Positions 1 to 7,583 of a stretch of 24,806 nucleotides of DNA are shown here, piece by piece (position 1 is the first letter of the stretch; the number at the start of each line of letters is the position of its first letter). The position numbers and the translations under genes were made by a program. The notes beneath the pieces are model-generated. The model was given only the letters and a program-made list of their open reading frames with translations, was not told where the DNA came from and did no database searches. This stretch comes from a virus, in the IMG/VR virus record IMGVR_UViG_3300042518_000188, positions 1-24,806 of that record. One strand, written 5' to 3'.

Positions 1-759
1 GCGACATTACAGGAACTTATGCCGCCATCCGCTGATGTCTCGAAAGTCAATCCGCAAAATGAGATTATAGCGGAAATCATGCACGACATAAAATTTGAAG
101 GTATGTCGCCTGCCGAAGCTGTCTCTAAAATTCAGCAGACTCAGTTGAAATATGCGCAGGATGCAATGGAACGTTTTAAGTCAGCCCCGGCGCATATGAA
201 AGATAAACGCGCAGGGTATGTGCAAAAATATATTGAAGGAACTAAGTTTGCTAGAACATTGAACCCAGAAGATTTTGTCCCCACAAAAGGACGTATGTAT
301 GAGGTGAATATTAAAGCAAATCCTGAAGATTTTCTTGATTGGCATACACCTTTAGGTGAACAAAAAGCCGGAAAAGAATTACTTGATAAAATGAATCCTG
401 AACTACGCGCCGAGTTAGAAGATAGATTAGATAGGGCCGGATACAGCCCAGACTTATCAGCTTTTAACGGCCAAGAGTTACACTCACTCCTTGTAAAACA
501 CACACATGAAAATTCTTTAATGCCTGATTTTATGGAGGGCGGTCAAAAAGAAGTCGCCGCGTATTTACAATCTCAGGGCATTCCAGGCATCCGGTATCAA
601 GACGCTGGATCGCGTGGCGCGGCGAATAAAACATTCAATTACGTTGTCAATGACGACAAATTGGTTGAAATTATGCGTAAATACGGTCTAATGGGGCCAA
701 TAGGCGCTGGAATAGCGGCTAAGATATTGGCCCGCCAAGAACAGCGGCAGGATATGTAA
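1..759 (+). CDS. C-terminal part of a phage polyvalent-type protein (5' end outside window)
   Basis: The frame is open from base 1 with no stop before the first ATG at 19, so the true start is probably upstream. The segment after about residue 90 (counted from the ATG at 19) has MYEVNIKANPEDFLDW followed by TPLGEQ, and near the end GIPGIRYQDAGSRGA and NYVVNDDKLVEI. From memory, this MYEV..DFLDW..LSEQ / GI.GIRY.D..SR / NYVVFDDKL combination closes many large phage and mobile-element polyvalent proteins, and is sometimes annotated as an ADP-ribosyltransferase-like (ART-PolyVal) domain. I cannot confirm the enzymatic class. It ends in a TAATG overlap with the portal gene. Base composition differs strongly from the portal gene: 23 of 60 bases are G or C at 241-300, against 43 of 60 at 901-960. 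It may be a recent insertion between the terminase and portal genes. Confidence 0.6.
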   Translation, partial: ATLQELMPPSADVSKVNPQNEIIAEIMHDIKFEGMSPAEAVSKIQQTQLKYAQDAMERFKSAPAHMKDKRAGYVQKYIEGTKFARTLNPEDFVPTKGRMYEVNIKANPEDFLDWHTPLGEQKAGKELLDKMNPELRAELEDRLDRAGYSPDLSAFNGQELHSLLVKHTHENSLMPDFMEGGQKEVAAYLQSQGIPGIRYQDAGSRGAANKTFNYVVNDDKLVEIMRKYGLMGPIGAGIAAKILARQEQRQDM

Positions 760-2885
760 TGGCTTCTGATGACGTAATTGCCGCTGGCAAAGTCTCCGAC
801 AACCCAGACGATGACCGTCTGGCGACCATGCGTCACCGCTTTACGGTGGCGATGGCGGCCTATTCGGACTCGCGCGAAGACGAGTTAGACGATCTGCGCT
901 TCATGGCGGGTTCGCCGGACAACGCGTGGCAATGGCCGGCGGACGTGCTGGCGACGCGTGGCGCGGTGCAGGGCCAGACGATCAACGCACGCCCGTGCCT
1001 GACGATCAACAAGCTACCGCAGCATGTGCGTCTCGTGACGAACGAGCAACGCCAGAACCGTCCGACTGCGCGGGTCATCCCGGCCGATGAGAACGCCGAC
1101 CCTGAGGTCGCGGAGATCTTCGACGGTATTGTGCGGCACATTGAGTATATGTCCGACGCCGATGTTGCCTATGACACGGCCTGCGATAATCAGGTCACAT
1201 ACGGCGAAGGCTATATCCGCATCCTGACGGAATACTGCAAAGAAGACTCGTTCGAGCAAGACATCCGCATCGCTCGGGTGCGCAGTTCTTTTTCGGTCTA
1301 CATGGACCCGATGATTCAGGACCCGTGCGGTCAGGACGCGAATTATTGCTTCATCACGGAAGACATTCCGAAGGCTGAATACGAGCGCATGTATCCCGAC
1401 GCGACGCCTGTGACCGGCATGATGTCGCAGGGCGTGGGCGATCAGACGCTCAGCATGTGGGTCAGCCAAGAAACAGTCCGCATCGCGGAGTATTTTTACG
1501 TCGATACAAAGCGCGCCAAGCTCAATCTTTATCCGGACAACATCACGGCGTTCGATGGCACGCCGGAGGATAAGCGTCTGAAAGCGGCTTATGGCAAACC
1601 GCTGCGCAGCCGTGAGAGCGACCGCCGCAAGATCATGTGGATCAAGACCAACGGCTATGAGGTGTTAGAGGAGCGTGAGTGGGCGGGTAAATATATCCCC
1701 GTAATCCGCGTGATCGGCAATGAGTTCGAGGTCGACGGTCAGATCTACATTAGCGGGCTGGTGCGTAACGCTAAAGACGCGCAGCGTATGTATAACTACT
1801 GGGTCAGCCAAGAAGCGGAAATGCTCGCTCTGGCCCCCAAAGCGCCGTTTATCGGCTATGGCGGCCAGTTCGAAGGCTACGAAACCAACTGGAAGACGGC
1901 CAATACGAACAACTGGCCGTATCTGGAGGTCAATCCCGATGTTACCGACGGAGCCGGCAACCCGCTACCGCTACCTGAACGCGCCCAGCCTCCGATGGCT
2001 CAAACGGGCCTTATTCAAGCCAAGATGGGGGCTGGCGAAGACATCAAGTCGACCACTGGCCAGTACGATAGTAGCATTGGGGCGACTTCCAACGAGCGGA
2101 CGGGTCGTGCGATCCTCGCTCGGGAGCGGCAAGGCGACACGAGTACTTATCATTATGTCGACAACCTCGCGCGCGCGGTAAAATATGTCGCGCGTCAGCT
2201 CGTCGACATGATCCCGAAGATCTATGACACGCAACGCGTCGCTCGTATTATCGGCGTTGACGGCGAAGTTGGCATGGCGCGCATCAATCCGGCCCAGCCG
2301 GAAGCTGTGCGCAGAATCGTCAACGAAGAAGGCATTGAGATCGCTAAGATCTACAACCCAAACGTCGGCACCTACGATGTGCAGGTGTCGTCTGGCCCCA
2401 GCTACATGACCCGTAAGCAGGAGGCGATGGACACGATGGGCCAGATCCTCCAGACCAACCCGGCGCTTTGGAGCGTTGCGGGCGATCTGTTCGTCAAGAA
2501 CATGGACTGGCCAGGCGCGGAGACGATGGCCAAGCGGTTCGAAAGGATGCTCGATCCAAAGGTTCTTCAGGACACGGACGAGTCGCCGGAAGCGCAGGTC
2601 ATGCGTCAGCAGATGGAGCAAATGGCGCAGCAGATGGAGCAGACAACGGCTCAGATCCAAGCGCTTATGCAGTCCTATGAAATGCAGAAACTGGCGATTG
2701 ACGAGCAAAACAGCCAGATTAAGGCTTATGAAGCCGAAACTAAACGCATTTCGGCTACATCGGCAGCTATGACGCCTGAACAGGTGCAGGACATCGTTCA
2801 AGGCACCATTGCGGCTGCGCTTGACATGGGCGACATTGTTCCGGGCAATATGCCAATGAGAGAAATACCGGAGATGGGACAATGA
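759..2885 (+). CDS. Portal protein, P22 gp1-like
   Basis: The portal is the dodecameric DNA channel at one capsid vertex. It docks the terminase during packaging and later the tail factors. The length of 708 aa is close to P22 gp1 (about 725). The N-terminal third has the P22-portal-type stretch with conserved RPCLTINKL, VTNEQRQNRP and a D-rich ADENADPEVAEIFDGIVRHI segment. The middle has GATSNERTGRAILARERQGDTST, split here as GATSNERTGR and ARERQGD, typical of this family. Residues about 605-665 are Q/E/M-rich and predicted helical, matching the long C-terminal barrel helices of P22-like portals. The start ATG overlaps the upstream stop by one base (TAATG), and its stop overlaps the next start (ATGA), so it is probably translationally coupled on both sides. 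The position just ahead of scaffold and coat genes supports the call. Confidence 0.93.
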   Translation: MASDDVIAAGKVSDNPDDDRLATMRHRFTVAMAAYSDSREDELDDLRFMAGSPDNAWQWPADVLATRGAVQGQTINARPCLTINKLPQHVRLVTNEQRQNRPTARVIPADENADPEVAEIFDGIVRHIEYMSDADVAYDTACDNQVTYGEGYIRILTEYCKEDSFEQDIRIARVRSSFSVYMDPMIQDPCGQDANYCFITEDIPKAEYERMYPDATPVTGMMSQGVGDQTLSMWVSQETVRIAEYFYVDTKRAKLNLYPDNITAFDGTPEDKRLKAAYGKPLRSRESDRRKIMWIKTNGYEVLEEREWAGKYIPVIRVIGNEFEVDGQIYISGLVRNAKDAQRMYNYWVSQEAEMLALAPKAPFIGYGGQFEGYETNWKTANTNNWPYLEVNPDVTDGAGNPLPLPERAQPPMAQTGLIQAKMGAGEDIKSTTGQYDSSIGATSNERTGRAILARERQGDTSTYHYVDNLARAVKYVARQLVDMIPKIYDTQRVARIIGVDGEVGMARINPAQPEAVRRIVNEEGIEIAKIYNPNVGTYDVQVSSGPSYMTRKQEAMDTMGQILQTNPALWSVAGDLFVKNMDWPGAETMAKRFERMLDPKVLQDTDESPEAQVMRQQMEQMAQQMEQTTAQIQALMQSYEMQKLAIDEQNSQIKAYEAETKRISATSAAMTPEQVQDIVQGTIAAALDMGDIVPGNMPMREIPEMGQ

Positions 2886-3238
2886 GCTGCGCGGATCTGA
2901 TCGGACATCTCTTTTTGGCGCGGGATGTGACCCATTCCGTGCATTTGAACACGCGTTCTTACGCAAAACACAAGGCTTTGGGTGGTTTTTACGAAAAAAT
3001 CATCGACCTAGCCGACGATTTGGCGGAAGCCTATCAGGGCCGATACGGCCTGATCGGGCCGATCACGCTGCATTCGGCTAAAAAAACAAACAATGTCGTT
3101 GAATTTCTTGAAGATTCTCTGAAAGAGATTGAAGAAGCTCGTAAAGAGTATAAAGACGACAGCGCGATTCAAAACATTATCGATGGCATCGTGGACTTAT
3201 ATCTGTCTACGTTGTATAAATTGAAATTCCTAGCCTAA
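2882..3238 (+). CDS. Small ferritin/Dps-like four-helix protein (DUF5856-like)
   Basis: This is a 118-aa, mostly helical protein. Its N-terminal half reads H18, H30, D45, E49, giving H-x11-H-x14-D-x3-E. As I recall the sequence, this is the spacing of the E. coli Dps ferroxidase ligands H51, H63, D78 and E82. Residues around H30 (HKALGGFYEKIID, then DDLAE) line up without gaps with the Dps helix (HEMLDGFRTALID, then DTMAE). The C-terminal part (EARKEYKDD and a following amphipathic helix) resembles the last Dps helix. It is shorter than Dps (about 150-167 aa) and lacks a basic N-terminal tail. From memory the family is often labelled DUF5856 in phages. The gene overlaps the portal stop by ATGA. 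Whether it binds iron or only keeps the fold is unknown. The fold call is an inference from aligned motifs. Confidence 0.65.
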   Translation: MSCADLIGHLFLARDVTHSVHLNTRSYAKHKALGGFYEKIIDLADDLAEAYQGRYGLIGPITLHSAKKTNNVVEFLEDSLKEIEEARKEYKDDSAIQNIIDGIVDLYLSTLYKLKFLA

Positions 3239-3248
3239 CGAGGGCATT

Positions 3249-3524
3249 ATGGGTTTGAAATCTACCACTGTCTGCTTGGGCTATCAGCAGATCACGTCGC
3301 TTAGCGCCGCTGCTGGCCTGACGCCGCCACAAGGCGCTACGCTGGCTCTTATCGTTCCTGAGACGCAGGGTATTCGTTGGCGTGATGACGGCACGAACCC
3401 GACAGCTTCAGTCGGTATGCCTGTAGCGGCTGGATCATATCTCAGCTATGACGGCGATTTGAATCGTATCAAGTTCATTGAACAGACGGCTTCGGCTAAA
3501 ATCAACGTAAGCTATTACGCATGA
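3249..3524 (+). CDS. Small conserved phage protein, function unknown (91 aa)
   Basis: The start is preceded by GAGGG about 6 bases upstream. The protein is beta-rich, with LTPPQGATLALIVPE, then GIRWRDDGTNPTASVGMP, and ends in KINVSYYA. I recognise this layout (ATxALI..E, IRWRDDGT.PTASVGMP, IKFI.QT..AKLNVSYY) as a recurring small protein in tailed phages, usually found beside tail or fibre genes, but I know of no assigned function. Its stop is shared with the next start (ATGA). It could be a decoration or adaptor protein on the virion. That is inferred only from its neighbours, the fibre and capsid genes. Confidence 0.75.
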   Translation: MGLKSTTVCLGYQQITSLSAAAGLTPPQGATLALIVPETQGIRWRDDGTNPTASVGMPVAAGSYLSYDGDLNRIKFIEQTASAKINVSYYA

Positions 3525-3724
3525 TTCGTGTTCGCGACGCTAATCAGGTCGAAATCGCAATCTGGAACCGCCCCGATCCTTGGGGCGCGGGAACAGGCCC
3601 GATTATTGTCGAGTTATCCGAAAGCACACCTCCGCCGATTCTCACAAACGGCATATTATTGGAAGATAATGTTTACTTCCTGATGATGGAAGATAATACC
3701 AGCTACTTGCTGCAAGAGGCATAA
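3521..3724 (+). CDS. Small hypothetical protein with LLED/LMMED repeats (67 aa)
   Basis: The gene is ATGA-coupled to the preceding one and ends one base before the next start. The C-terminal half contains two short beta-strand-like repeats, ILLEDNVYFLMMED followed by NTSYLLQE, a pattern seen in small phage virion proteins with repeated LLLED/G strands. There is no signal peptide or membrane segment. The middle is rich in proline and glycine (PDPWGAGTGP, STPPP). I cannot assign a function. Its tight packing between the 91-aa protein and a fibre gene suggests a small structural or fibre-associated protein. Confidence 0.7.
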   Translation: MIRVRDANQVEIAIWNRPDPWGAGTGPIIVELSESTPPPILTNGILLEDNVYFLMMEDNTSYLLQEA

Positions 3725-3725
3725 A

Positions 3726-4982
3726 ATGGCAAATACCAGCATTTCCAATCTTGCGGCGGGCGCTGCGGTTTCCGCCACTGACATTGTTCCGAATGTGCAG
3801 ACTGCTGGTGTCGGGCCGGTCAAAACAACGGCCGCCCAGTTAAAAACTTATATGTCGGATTCTCCGACGCTTGTGACGCCTACGCTCGGCGTTGCTACAG
3901 CGACCTCTATCAATAAAATAGCGCTGACTGCGCCCGCAACTGCGGCCACGCTCACGATTGCAAACAATAAAACATTAACCGCGAATAATACGTTAACTTT
4001 TACAGGTACAGATTCTAGCTCAGTAGCTTTTGGTACCGGCGGCACAGTCGCTTACACTGGAGGAACTTTGGATCAGTTTGCGTCTACGACATCGGCGCAA
4101 CTTGCTGGTGTTATTTCAGACGAAACTGGTTCTGGAGCGCTTGTTTTTGGCACTACACCCACGTTTACCACTAGCATTATCGCGCCACTTGCTATTGGCG
4201 GAACAGGCACGACTTCTACGCTCACGCTCCGCTCTACGTCTGGCGTAGGGACGACAGGTGCGGATATTGTCCTTCAAGCAGGAAATAATGGCGCTACAGA
4301 ATTGGCGAGATTTGCTAATTCAGGAAATGTCGCCGTCGGTACCTCTACTACAACAGGCGGACGATTCGTCGTTCAAGCCGCCGCAGCCAGCGCGCAATGG
4401 GCGATCCGAGCCCATTCAGCGGGCGTTAGCAACGAGAGCGGTCTTTATGTAGACGTTAGCAACAATATGGAACTCGCCGTAAGAAATGGTTCTGGAACGC
4501 TAACGGGCGCTATAAGAAGCGCGGGCGACAGCTACGTCAATTCTGCAACAGGCAATTTCGGCGTTGGCACGAACGCGCCGGCCACAACGCTCCATTCAAA
4601 CGGCACTATCAGATATACTAATAGACCGGCTGCCGGAACTATCACGGCTATAGGATTTGACACGAATGGCGACCTAAAGGCGTCTAGTTCGTCTCTGAGG
4701 TACAAATACGATATAGCTGACTATAACAAAGGCCTTGATGTCGTAAATCAACTGCGGCCTGTATTGTTCAAATTTAACGGCGAGACACGTGAAAATATAG
4801 GGTTCGTAGCAGAAGAGATCGATACATTAGGGCTTACAGAAATAATGCTCTACGACGAACAAGATCGACCCGAAGGCGTTCTTTACTCAAATATGGTTTC
4901 GCTTCTGACGAAAGCTATTCAGGAACTTTCGGCGGCATTAGACGCCGCCGAAAGCCGTATAGCTGATTTGGAAGCTAGATAA
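3726..4982 (+). CDS. Tail fibre with C-terminal peptidase S74 intramolecular chaperone
   Basis: The 418-aa protein has a short N-terminal anchor-like stretch (MANTSISNLAAG, VQTAGVGPVKTTAAQL) of the type found on many phage fibres. A long Thr/Gly/Ala-rich beta region with VGT and GNFGVGTNAPATTLH turns follows. The C-terminal domain is an S74/endosialidase-type chaperone: S322-S-L-R-Y-K327 keeps the Ser-x4-Lys dyad spacing, followed by LRPVLFKFNG, ENIGFVAEEI and a terminal helix with LLTKAIQEL. In this family the domain drives fibre trimerisation and then cleaves itself off just before the catalytic serine. That would release about 97 residues here. The usual Asp after Ser is Ser in this protein. 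Placement between portal and scaffold genes is unusual. It is probably a host-contact fibre or head fibre. Confidence 0.85.
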   Translation: MANTSISNLAAGAAVSATDIVPNVQTAGVGPVKTTAAQLKTYMSDSPTLVTPTLGVATATSINKIALTAPATAATLTIANNKTLTANNTLTFTGTDSSSVAFGTGGTVAYTGGTLDQFASTTSAQLAGVISDETGSGALVFGTTPTFTTSIIAPLAIGGTGTTSTLTLRSTSGVGTTGADIVLQAGNNGATELARFANSGNVAVGTSTTTGGRFVVQAAAASAQWAIRAHSAGVSNESGLYVDVSNNMELAVRNGSGTLTGAIRSAGDSYVNSATGNFGVGTNAPATTLHSNGTIRYTNRPAAGTITAIGFDTNGDLKASSSSLRYKYDIADYNKGLDVVNQLRPVLFKFNGETRENIGFVAEEIDTLGLTEIMLYDEQDRPEGVLYSNMVSLLTKAIQELSAALDAAESRIADLEAR

Positions 4983-4989
4983 GGCGTTA

Positions 4990-5018
4990 TTGACAGTAAA
5001 ATCAAGACCGTTTAACAT
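4990..5018 (+). promoter_or_regulatory. Sigma70-type promoter for the scaffold/coat operon
   Basis: TTGACA lies at 4990-4995 and TAACAT (4 of 6 matches to TATAAT) at 5013-5018, separated by exactly 17 bases. It sits in the only sizeable gap in the first 7 kb, downstream of the fibre gene and 46 bases ahead of the scaffold start. This would give extra transcription of the genes needed in highest amount. It is identified by eye from consensus only. Confidence 0.6.
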
Positions 5019-5024
5019 CAACAG

Positions 5025-5051
5025 TTACCGACTAGCCGGATAGCTAGGTAA
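5025..5051 (+). promoter_or_regulatory. 5' leader hairpin abutting the scaffold ribosome-binding site
   Basis: TTAC (5025-5028) and CTAGC (5032-5036) pair with GCTAG (5043-5047) and GTAA (5048-5051). This makes a 9-bp stem with a three-base bulge and the loop CGGATA. The stem ends exactly where the AAGGAG ribosome-binding site (5052-5057) begins. It could protect the transcript 5' end or tune scaffold translation. There is no following T tract, so it is not a terminator. Confidence 0.4.
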
Positions 5052-5063
5052 AAGGAGAATCGC

Positions 5064-5843
5064 GTGAGCGATGAAGAACAGGCTGTAGCGGAAATCAGCC
5101 CCGCGCCGGAACCGGGAGCTACGGCGGCACCGGAATCTGCTGAGACGACGCCGGAGGAACAGCAGTTTACAAAATCGTTCTCTCAAGAAGAGTTGGACGC
5201 GATTGTAAGCAAGCGCCTTGCAAGAGAACAGCGTAAATGGGAAAGAGAGCAGGCCCAACGGCTTGCGGAGCAACAGGCCAGACAGCCTGTCGCACCTCCA
5301 CCTGCGCCGGATGATTTTGAGAACGCTCAGCATTATGCGGAAGCATTGGCTAACCAGCGCGCTCAGGAACTACTGGCACAGCGCGAGGCCGCACAGCAGC
5401 AAGCGGCTCTTTTGGAGTCCTATAAGGACCGTGAAGAAGAAGCGCGGGATCGTTACGAAGATTTTGAACAAGTCGCGTATAACCCGAATCTCCCCGTCAC
5501 GGACATTATGGCTCAGGCTATCCAGGCTTCCGACATTGGGCCAGAAGTGATCTACTTCCTTGGCTCCAATCCAAAAGAAGCCAGCCGAATTTCCCGTCTG
5601 TCGCCAGTTTTGCAGGCAAAAGAGATCGGAAAGATTGAGGCCAAATTGGTCGATAATCCGCCGGTTAAGAAAACCTCAACCGCGCCCGCACCTCTTGCTC
5701 CTGTCACAGCTACCCGGTCAAACTCAGGCCCGCGTTACGATACGACTGACCCCCGGTCACTCAAGTCAATGTCAACGTCGGATTGGATAGAAGCGGAACG
5801 GCAAAGACAGATCAAGAAGTGGGAAGCGCAGAATCGGAGATAA
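5064..5843 (+). CDS. Capsid scaffolding protein
   Basis: It would act as the transient internal scaffold that guides coat assembly and then leaves the procapsid. The 259-aa protein is acidic and proline-rich at the N terminus (about residues 10-40), followed by KSFSQEELDAIVSKRLAREQ and a long charged helix rich in Q, E, R and A to about residue 130. A proline-rich linker (APAPLAPV) leads to a short basic C-terminal helix (WIEAERQRQIKKW), the usual place for coat contact in scaffolds. It starts at GTG with a strong AAGGAG six bases upstream; an ATG reading two codons later is out of frame. The position directly between portal/fibre and coat supports the call. P22 gp8 is about 303 aa, so this one is somewhat shorter. 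Confidence 0.85.
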   Translation: MSDEEQAVAEISPAPEPGATAAPESAETTPEEQQFTKSFSQEELDAIVSKRLAREQRKWEREQAQRLAEQQARQPVAPPPAPDDFENAQHYAEALANQRAQELLAQREAAQQQAALLESYKDREEEARDRYEDFEQVAYNPNLPVTDIMAQAIQASDIGPEVIYFLGSNPKEASRISRLSPVLQAKEIGKIEAKLVDNPPVKKTSTAPAPLAPVTATRSNSGPRYDTTDPRSLKSMSTSDWIEAERQRQIKKWEAQNRR

Positions 5844-5846
5844 AGA

Positions 5847-7043
5847 ATGTCTAACTCACTTCTTACTATTGATATGATTACTCGCAAGGCTCTTGAGATC
5901 CTTGAGAATAATCTTGTCCTTACCCGCACCGTTAACCGTCAGTATGACGACTCTTTTGCCGTTGAAGGCGCTAAGATCGGCTCGACCCTGCGCATCCGTC
6001 TGCCCGACCGCGCTCTGGTCACGGACGGCGCTGCCCTTCAGGTGCAGGACGACAACGAGCAGTACACGACCCTGACCGTTTCGTCCCAGAAGCACATCGG
6101 CGTGAACTTCACGACCGCCGAACTGACGATGCAGTTGGACGACTTCGCGGAACGTGTGCTGAAGCCGCGTATTTCGCAGCTTGCGTCCTCCATTGACGCC
6201 GACGTTGCGAACAGCTTCAAATACATCGGCAACTCAGTCGGCACGCCCGGCACGACCCCGGCCACCTCACTCGTTCTGTTGCAGGCGCAGCAGAAGCTGA
6301 ATGAGAACGCCGCTGTCATGTCGCCGCGCTACGCGACGGTCAACCCGGCCGCCAACGCGTCGCTGATCGAAGGCATGAAGGGCCTGTTCAACCCTGTTTC
6401 GGCTATTTCGAAGCAGTTCAAGAACGGCATCTTCGGTGAAGGCATCCTCGGCTATGAAGAGCTGAATATGTCGCAGTCGATCAAACAGTTCACGACGGGC
6501 TCCCGCACCGGCACGGTGACGGTCAGCGCCTCGGTCACGACCGAAGGCTCGACCACGGTTGTCCTGACGGGCCTTGGCTCGACGGTCATCAAGGCTGGCG
6601 ACGTGTTCACGATTGCTGGCTGCTACGCCGTCAACCCGCAGACCCGTGAGTCGACTGGCTCGCTTTATCAGTTCGTTGCTCTGGCTGATGTTACGGCGTC
6701 GACCACGGCTTCGGTCACTGTTCCGGCGATGTACTCGGCTTCGCAGGCTCTCGCCACGATGGATGCTCTTCCGGTTTCTTCGGCGGGCGTCACGTTTGTG
6801 GGCGCTGCTTCGACGCAGTATCCGCAGAACCTGATCTACCACAAGGACGCCATTGCGTTCGCCACGGCCGACCTCTTGCTCCCGCAGGGCGTCGACATGG
6901 CTTCGCGTCAGGTCCACAACGGTATCTCGCTCCGCGTTGTCCGTCAGTATGACATCAACAACGACCGACTGCCCTGCCGTATTGACGTTCTGTATGGTTA
7001 CAGCGTCATTCGTCCGCAGATGGCGGTTCGTCTTTGGGGCTAA
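5847..7043 (+). CDS. Major capsid (coat) protein, P22 gp5-like
   Basis: This is the main shell protein with an HK97-type fold. At 398 aa it is close to P22 coat (430). Features of the P22-coat family include the N-terminal MITRKALEILENNLVL, the spine-region segment RLPDRALVTDGAALQVQDD, and HIGVNFTTAELT. A beta-rich insertion from about residue 215 to 310 corresponds to the I-domain (TVSASVTTEGSTTVVLTGLG, then INPxTR-like VNPQTRES and LYQFV). The ending ISLRVVRQYDINND plus LYGYSVIRPQMAVRL is very typical. It begins four bases after the scaffold stop and is followed at once by an intrinsic terminator. G+C and codon use look like the portal and unlike the fibre genes. Confidence 0.95.
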   Translation: MSNSLLTIDMITRKALEILENNLVLTRTVNRQYDDSFAVEGAKIGSTLRIRLPDRALVTDGAALQVQDDNEQYTTLTVSSQKHIGVNFTTAELTMQLDDFAERVLKPRISQLASSIDADVANSFKYIGNSVGTPGTTPATSLVLLQAQQKLNENAAVMSPRYATVNPAANASLIEGMKGLFNPVSAISKQFKNGIFGEGILGYEELNMSQSIKQFTTGSRTGTVTVSASVTTEGSTTVVLTGLGSTVIKAGDVFTIAGCYAVNPQTRESTGSLYQFVALADVTASTTASVTVPAMYSASQALATMDALPVSSAGVTFVGAASTQYPQNLIYHKDAIAFATADLLLPQGVDMASRQVHNGISLRVVRQYDINNDRLPCRIDVLYGYSVIRPQMAVRLWG

Positions 7044-7044
7044 T

Positions 7045-7069
7045 AGAGGGGGCTTCGGCCCCTTCTTTC
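7045..7069 (+). terminator. Intrinsic terminator after the coat gene
   Basis: AGAGGGGGC at 7045-7053 pairs with GCCCCTTCT at 7058-7066 across a TTCG tetraloop. The stem is nine pairs including one G-T, followed by a short T-rich tail. It starts immediately after the coat stop codon. It would lower expression of the genes beyond the coat, or act as a partial terminator. Confidence 0.85.
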
Positions 7070-7091
7070 TCAAATTAAGGAGTTTTAGATC

Positions 7092-7568
7092 ATGGCTATC
7101 ACTACTCAGGGCGCTTCCTACCCGCTTGAATCGTTCGGCCCTACGCCGCCGATTTCGCAGGGCACCGGCGGCTATCAGTATTCGGCGGGCAACCGCACCG
7201 AACCGTTGATGCTTGCGCAGGGCGCTCCGGCTGCTTTGACGGGCGCGACTGTTACGGTCACGGCTGCCAATCTGGCGGCTGGTATCGTTACGATGGATTC
7301 CGGCGGCACGGATGCTGGCACCTACACGTTCCCGACGGGCGCGCTTATCGACGCGGCTTTCCCGAGCGTTGCGGTCAATACGGCGTTCGACGTTGTGTTT
7401 ATCAACATCGGCGACAACGCGGCTAACGACGTGACGTTCGGTGCTGGCACCGGCAATAGCATTGTTGGCAGCGCGGTCGTCATTGACGGCGCTACCACGC
7501 CGTCCTCGGCGATCTTCCGTTTCCGCAAGACGGGCACGGCGGCGTATTCGATCTACCGCATCGCGTAA
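7092..7568 (+). CDS. Putative head decoration / small virion protein (158 aa)
   Basis: There is a good AAGGAG about 12 bases upstream. The protein is Gly/Thr/Ala-rich and predicted nearly all beta, without charged helices or membrane segments. It starts with MAITTQGASYPLESFGPTPP, an extended arm-like stretch. The C-terminal part (FDVVFINIGDNAANDVTFGAGTGNSIVG, then FRFRKTGTAAYSIYRIA) resembles a compact beta domain seen in phage capsid-decoration and fibre proteins. Its place just behind coat and terminator, with coat-like high G+C, fits an abundant capsid accessory protein. I do not recognise a specific named family, so decoration is an inference from position and composition. Confidence 0.6.
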   Translation: MAITTQGASYPLESFGPTPPISQGTGGYQYSAGNRTEPLMLAQGAPAALTGATVTVTAANLAAGIVTMDSGGTDAGTYTFPTGALIDAAFPSVAVNTAFDVVFINIGDNAANDVTFGAGTGNSIVGSAVVIDGATTPSSAIFRFRKTGTAAYSIYRIA

Positions 7569-7583
7569 TCATAGGAGAAGGCA

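Noticed and set aside
1014-1469. 151-codon minus-strand frame
   Set aside because: It is fully inside the portal gene and shows no family features; a shadow frame.
1971-2966. 331-codon minus-strand frame opposite the portal gene
   Set aside because: It is rich in Arg, His and Leu, has no recognisable motif, and lies antisense to a gene with clear P22-portal features; a codon-bias shadow.
6267-7073. 268-codon minus-strand frame opposite the coat gene
   Set aside because: It is Arg-rich and antisense to the coat protein, with no plausible domain and a terminator inside its start region.
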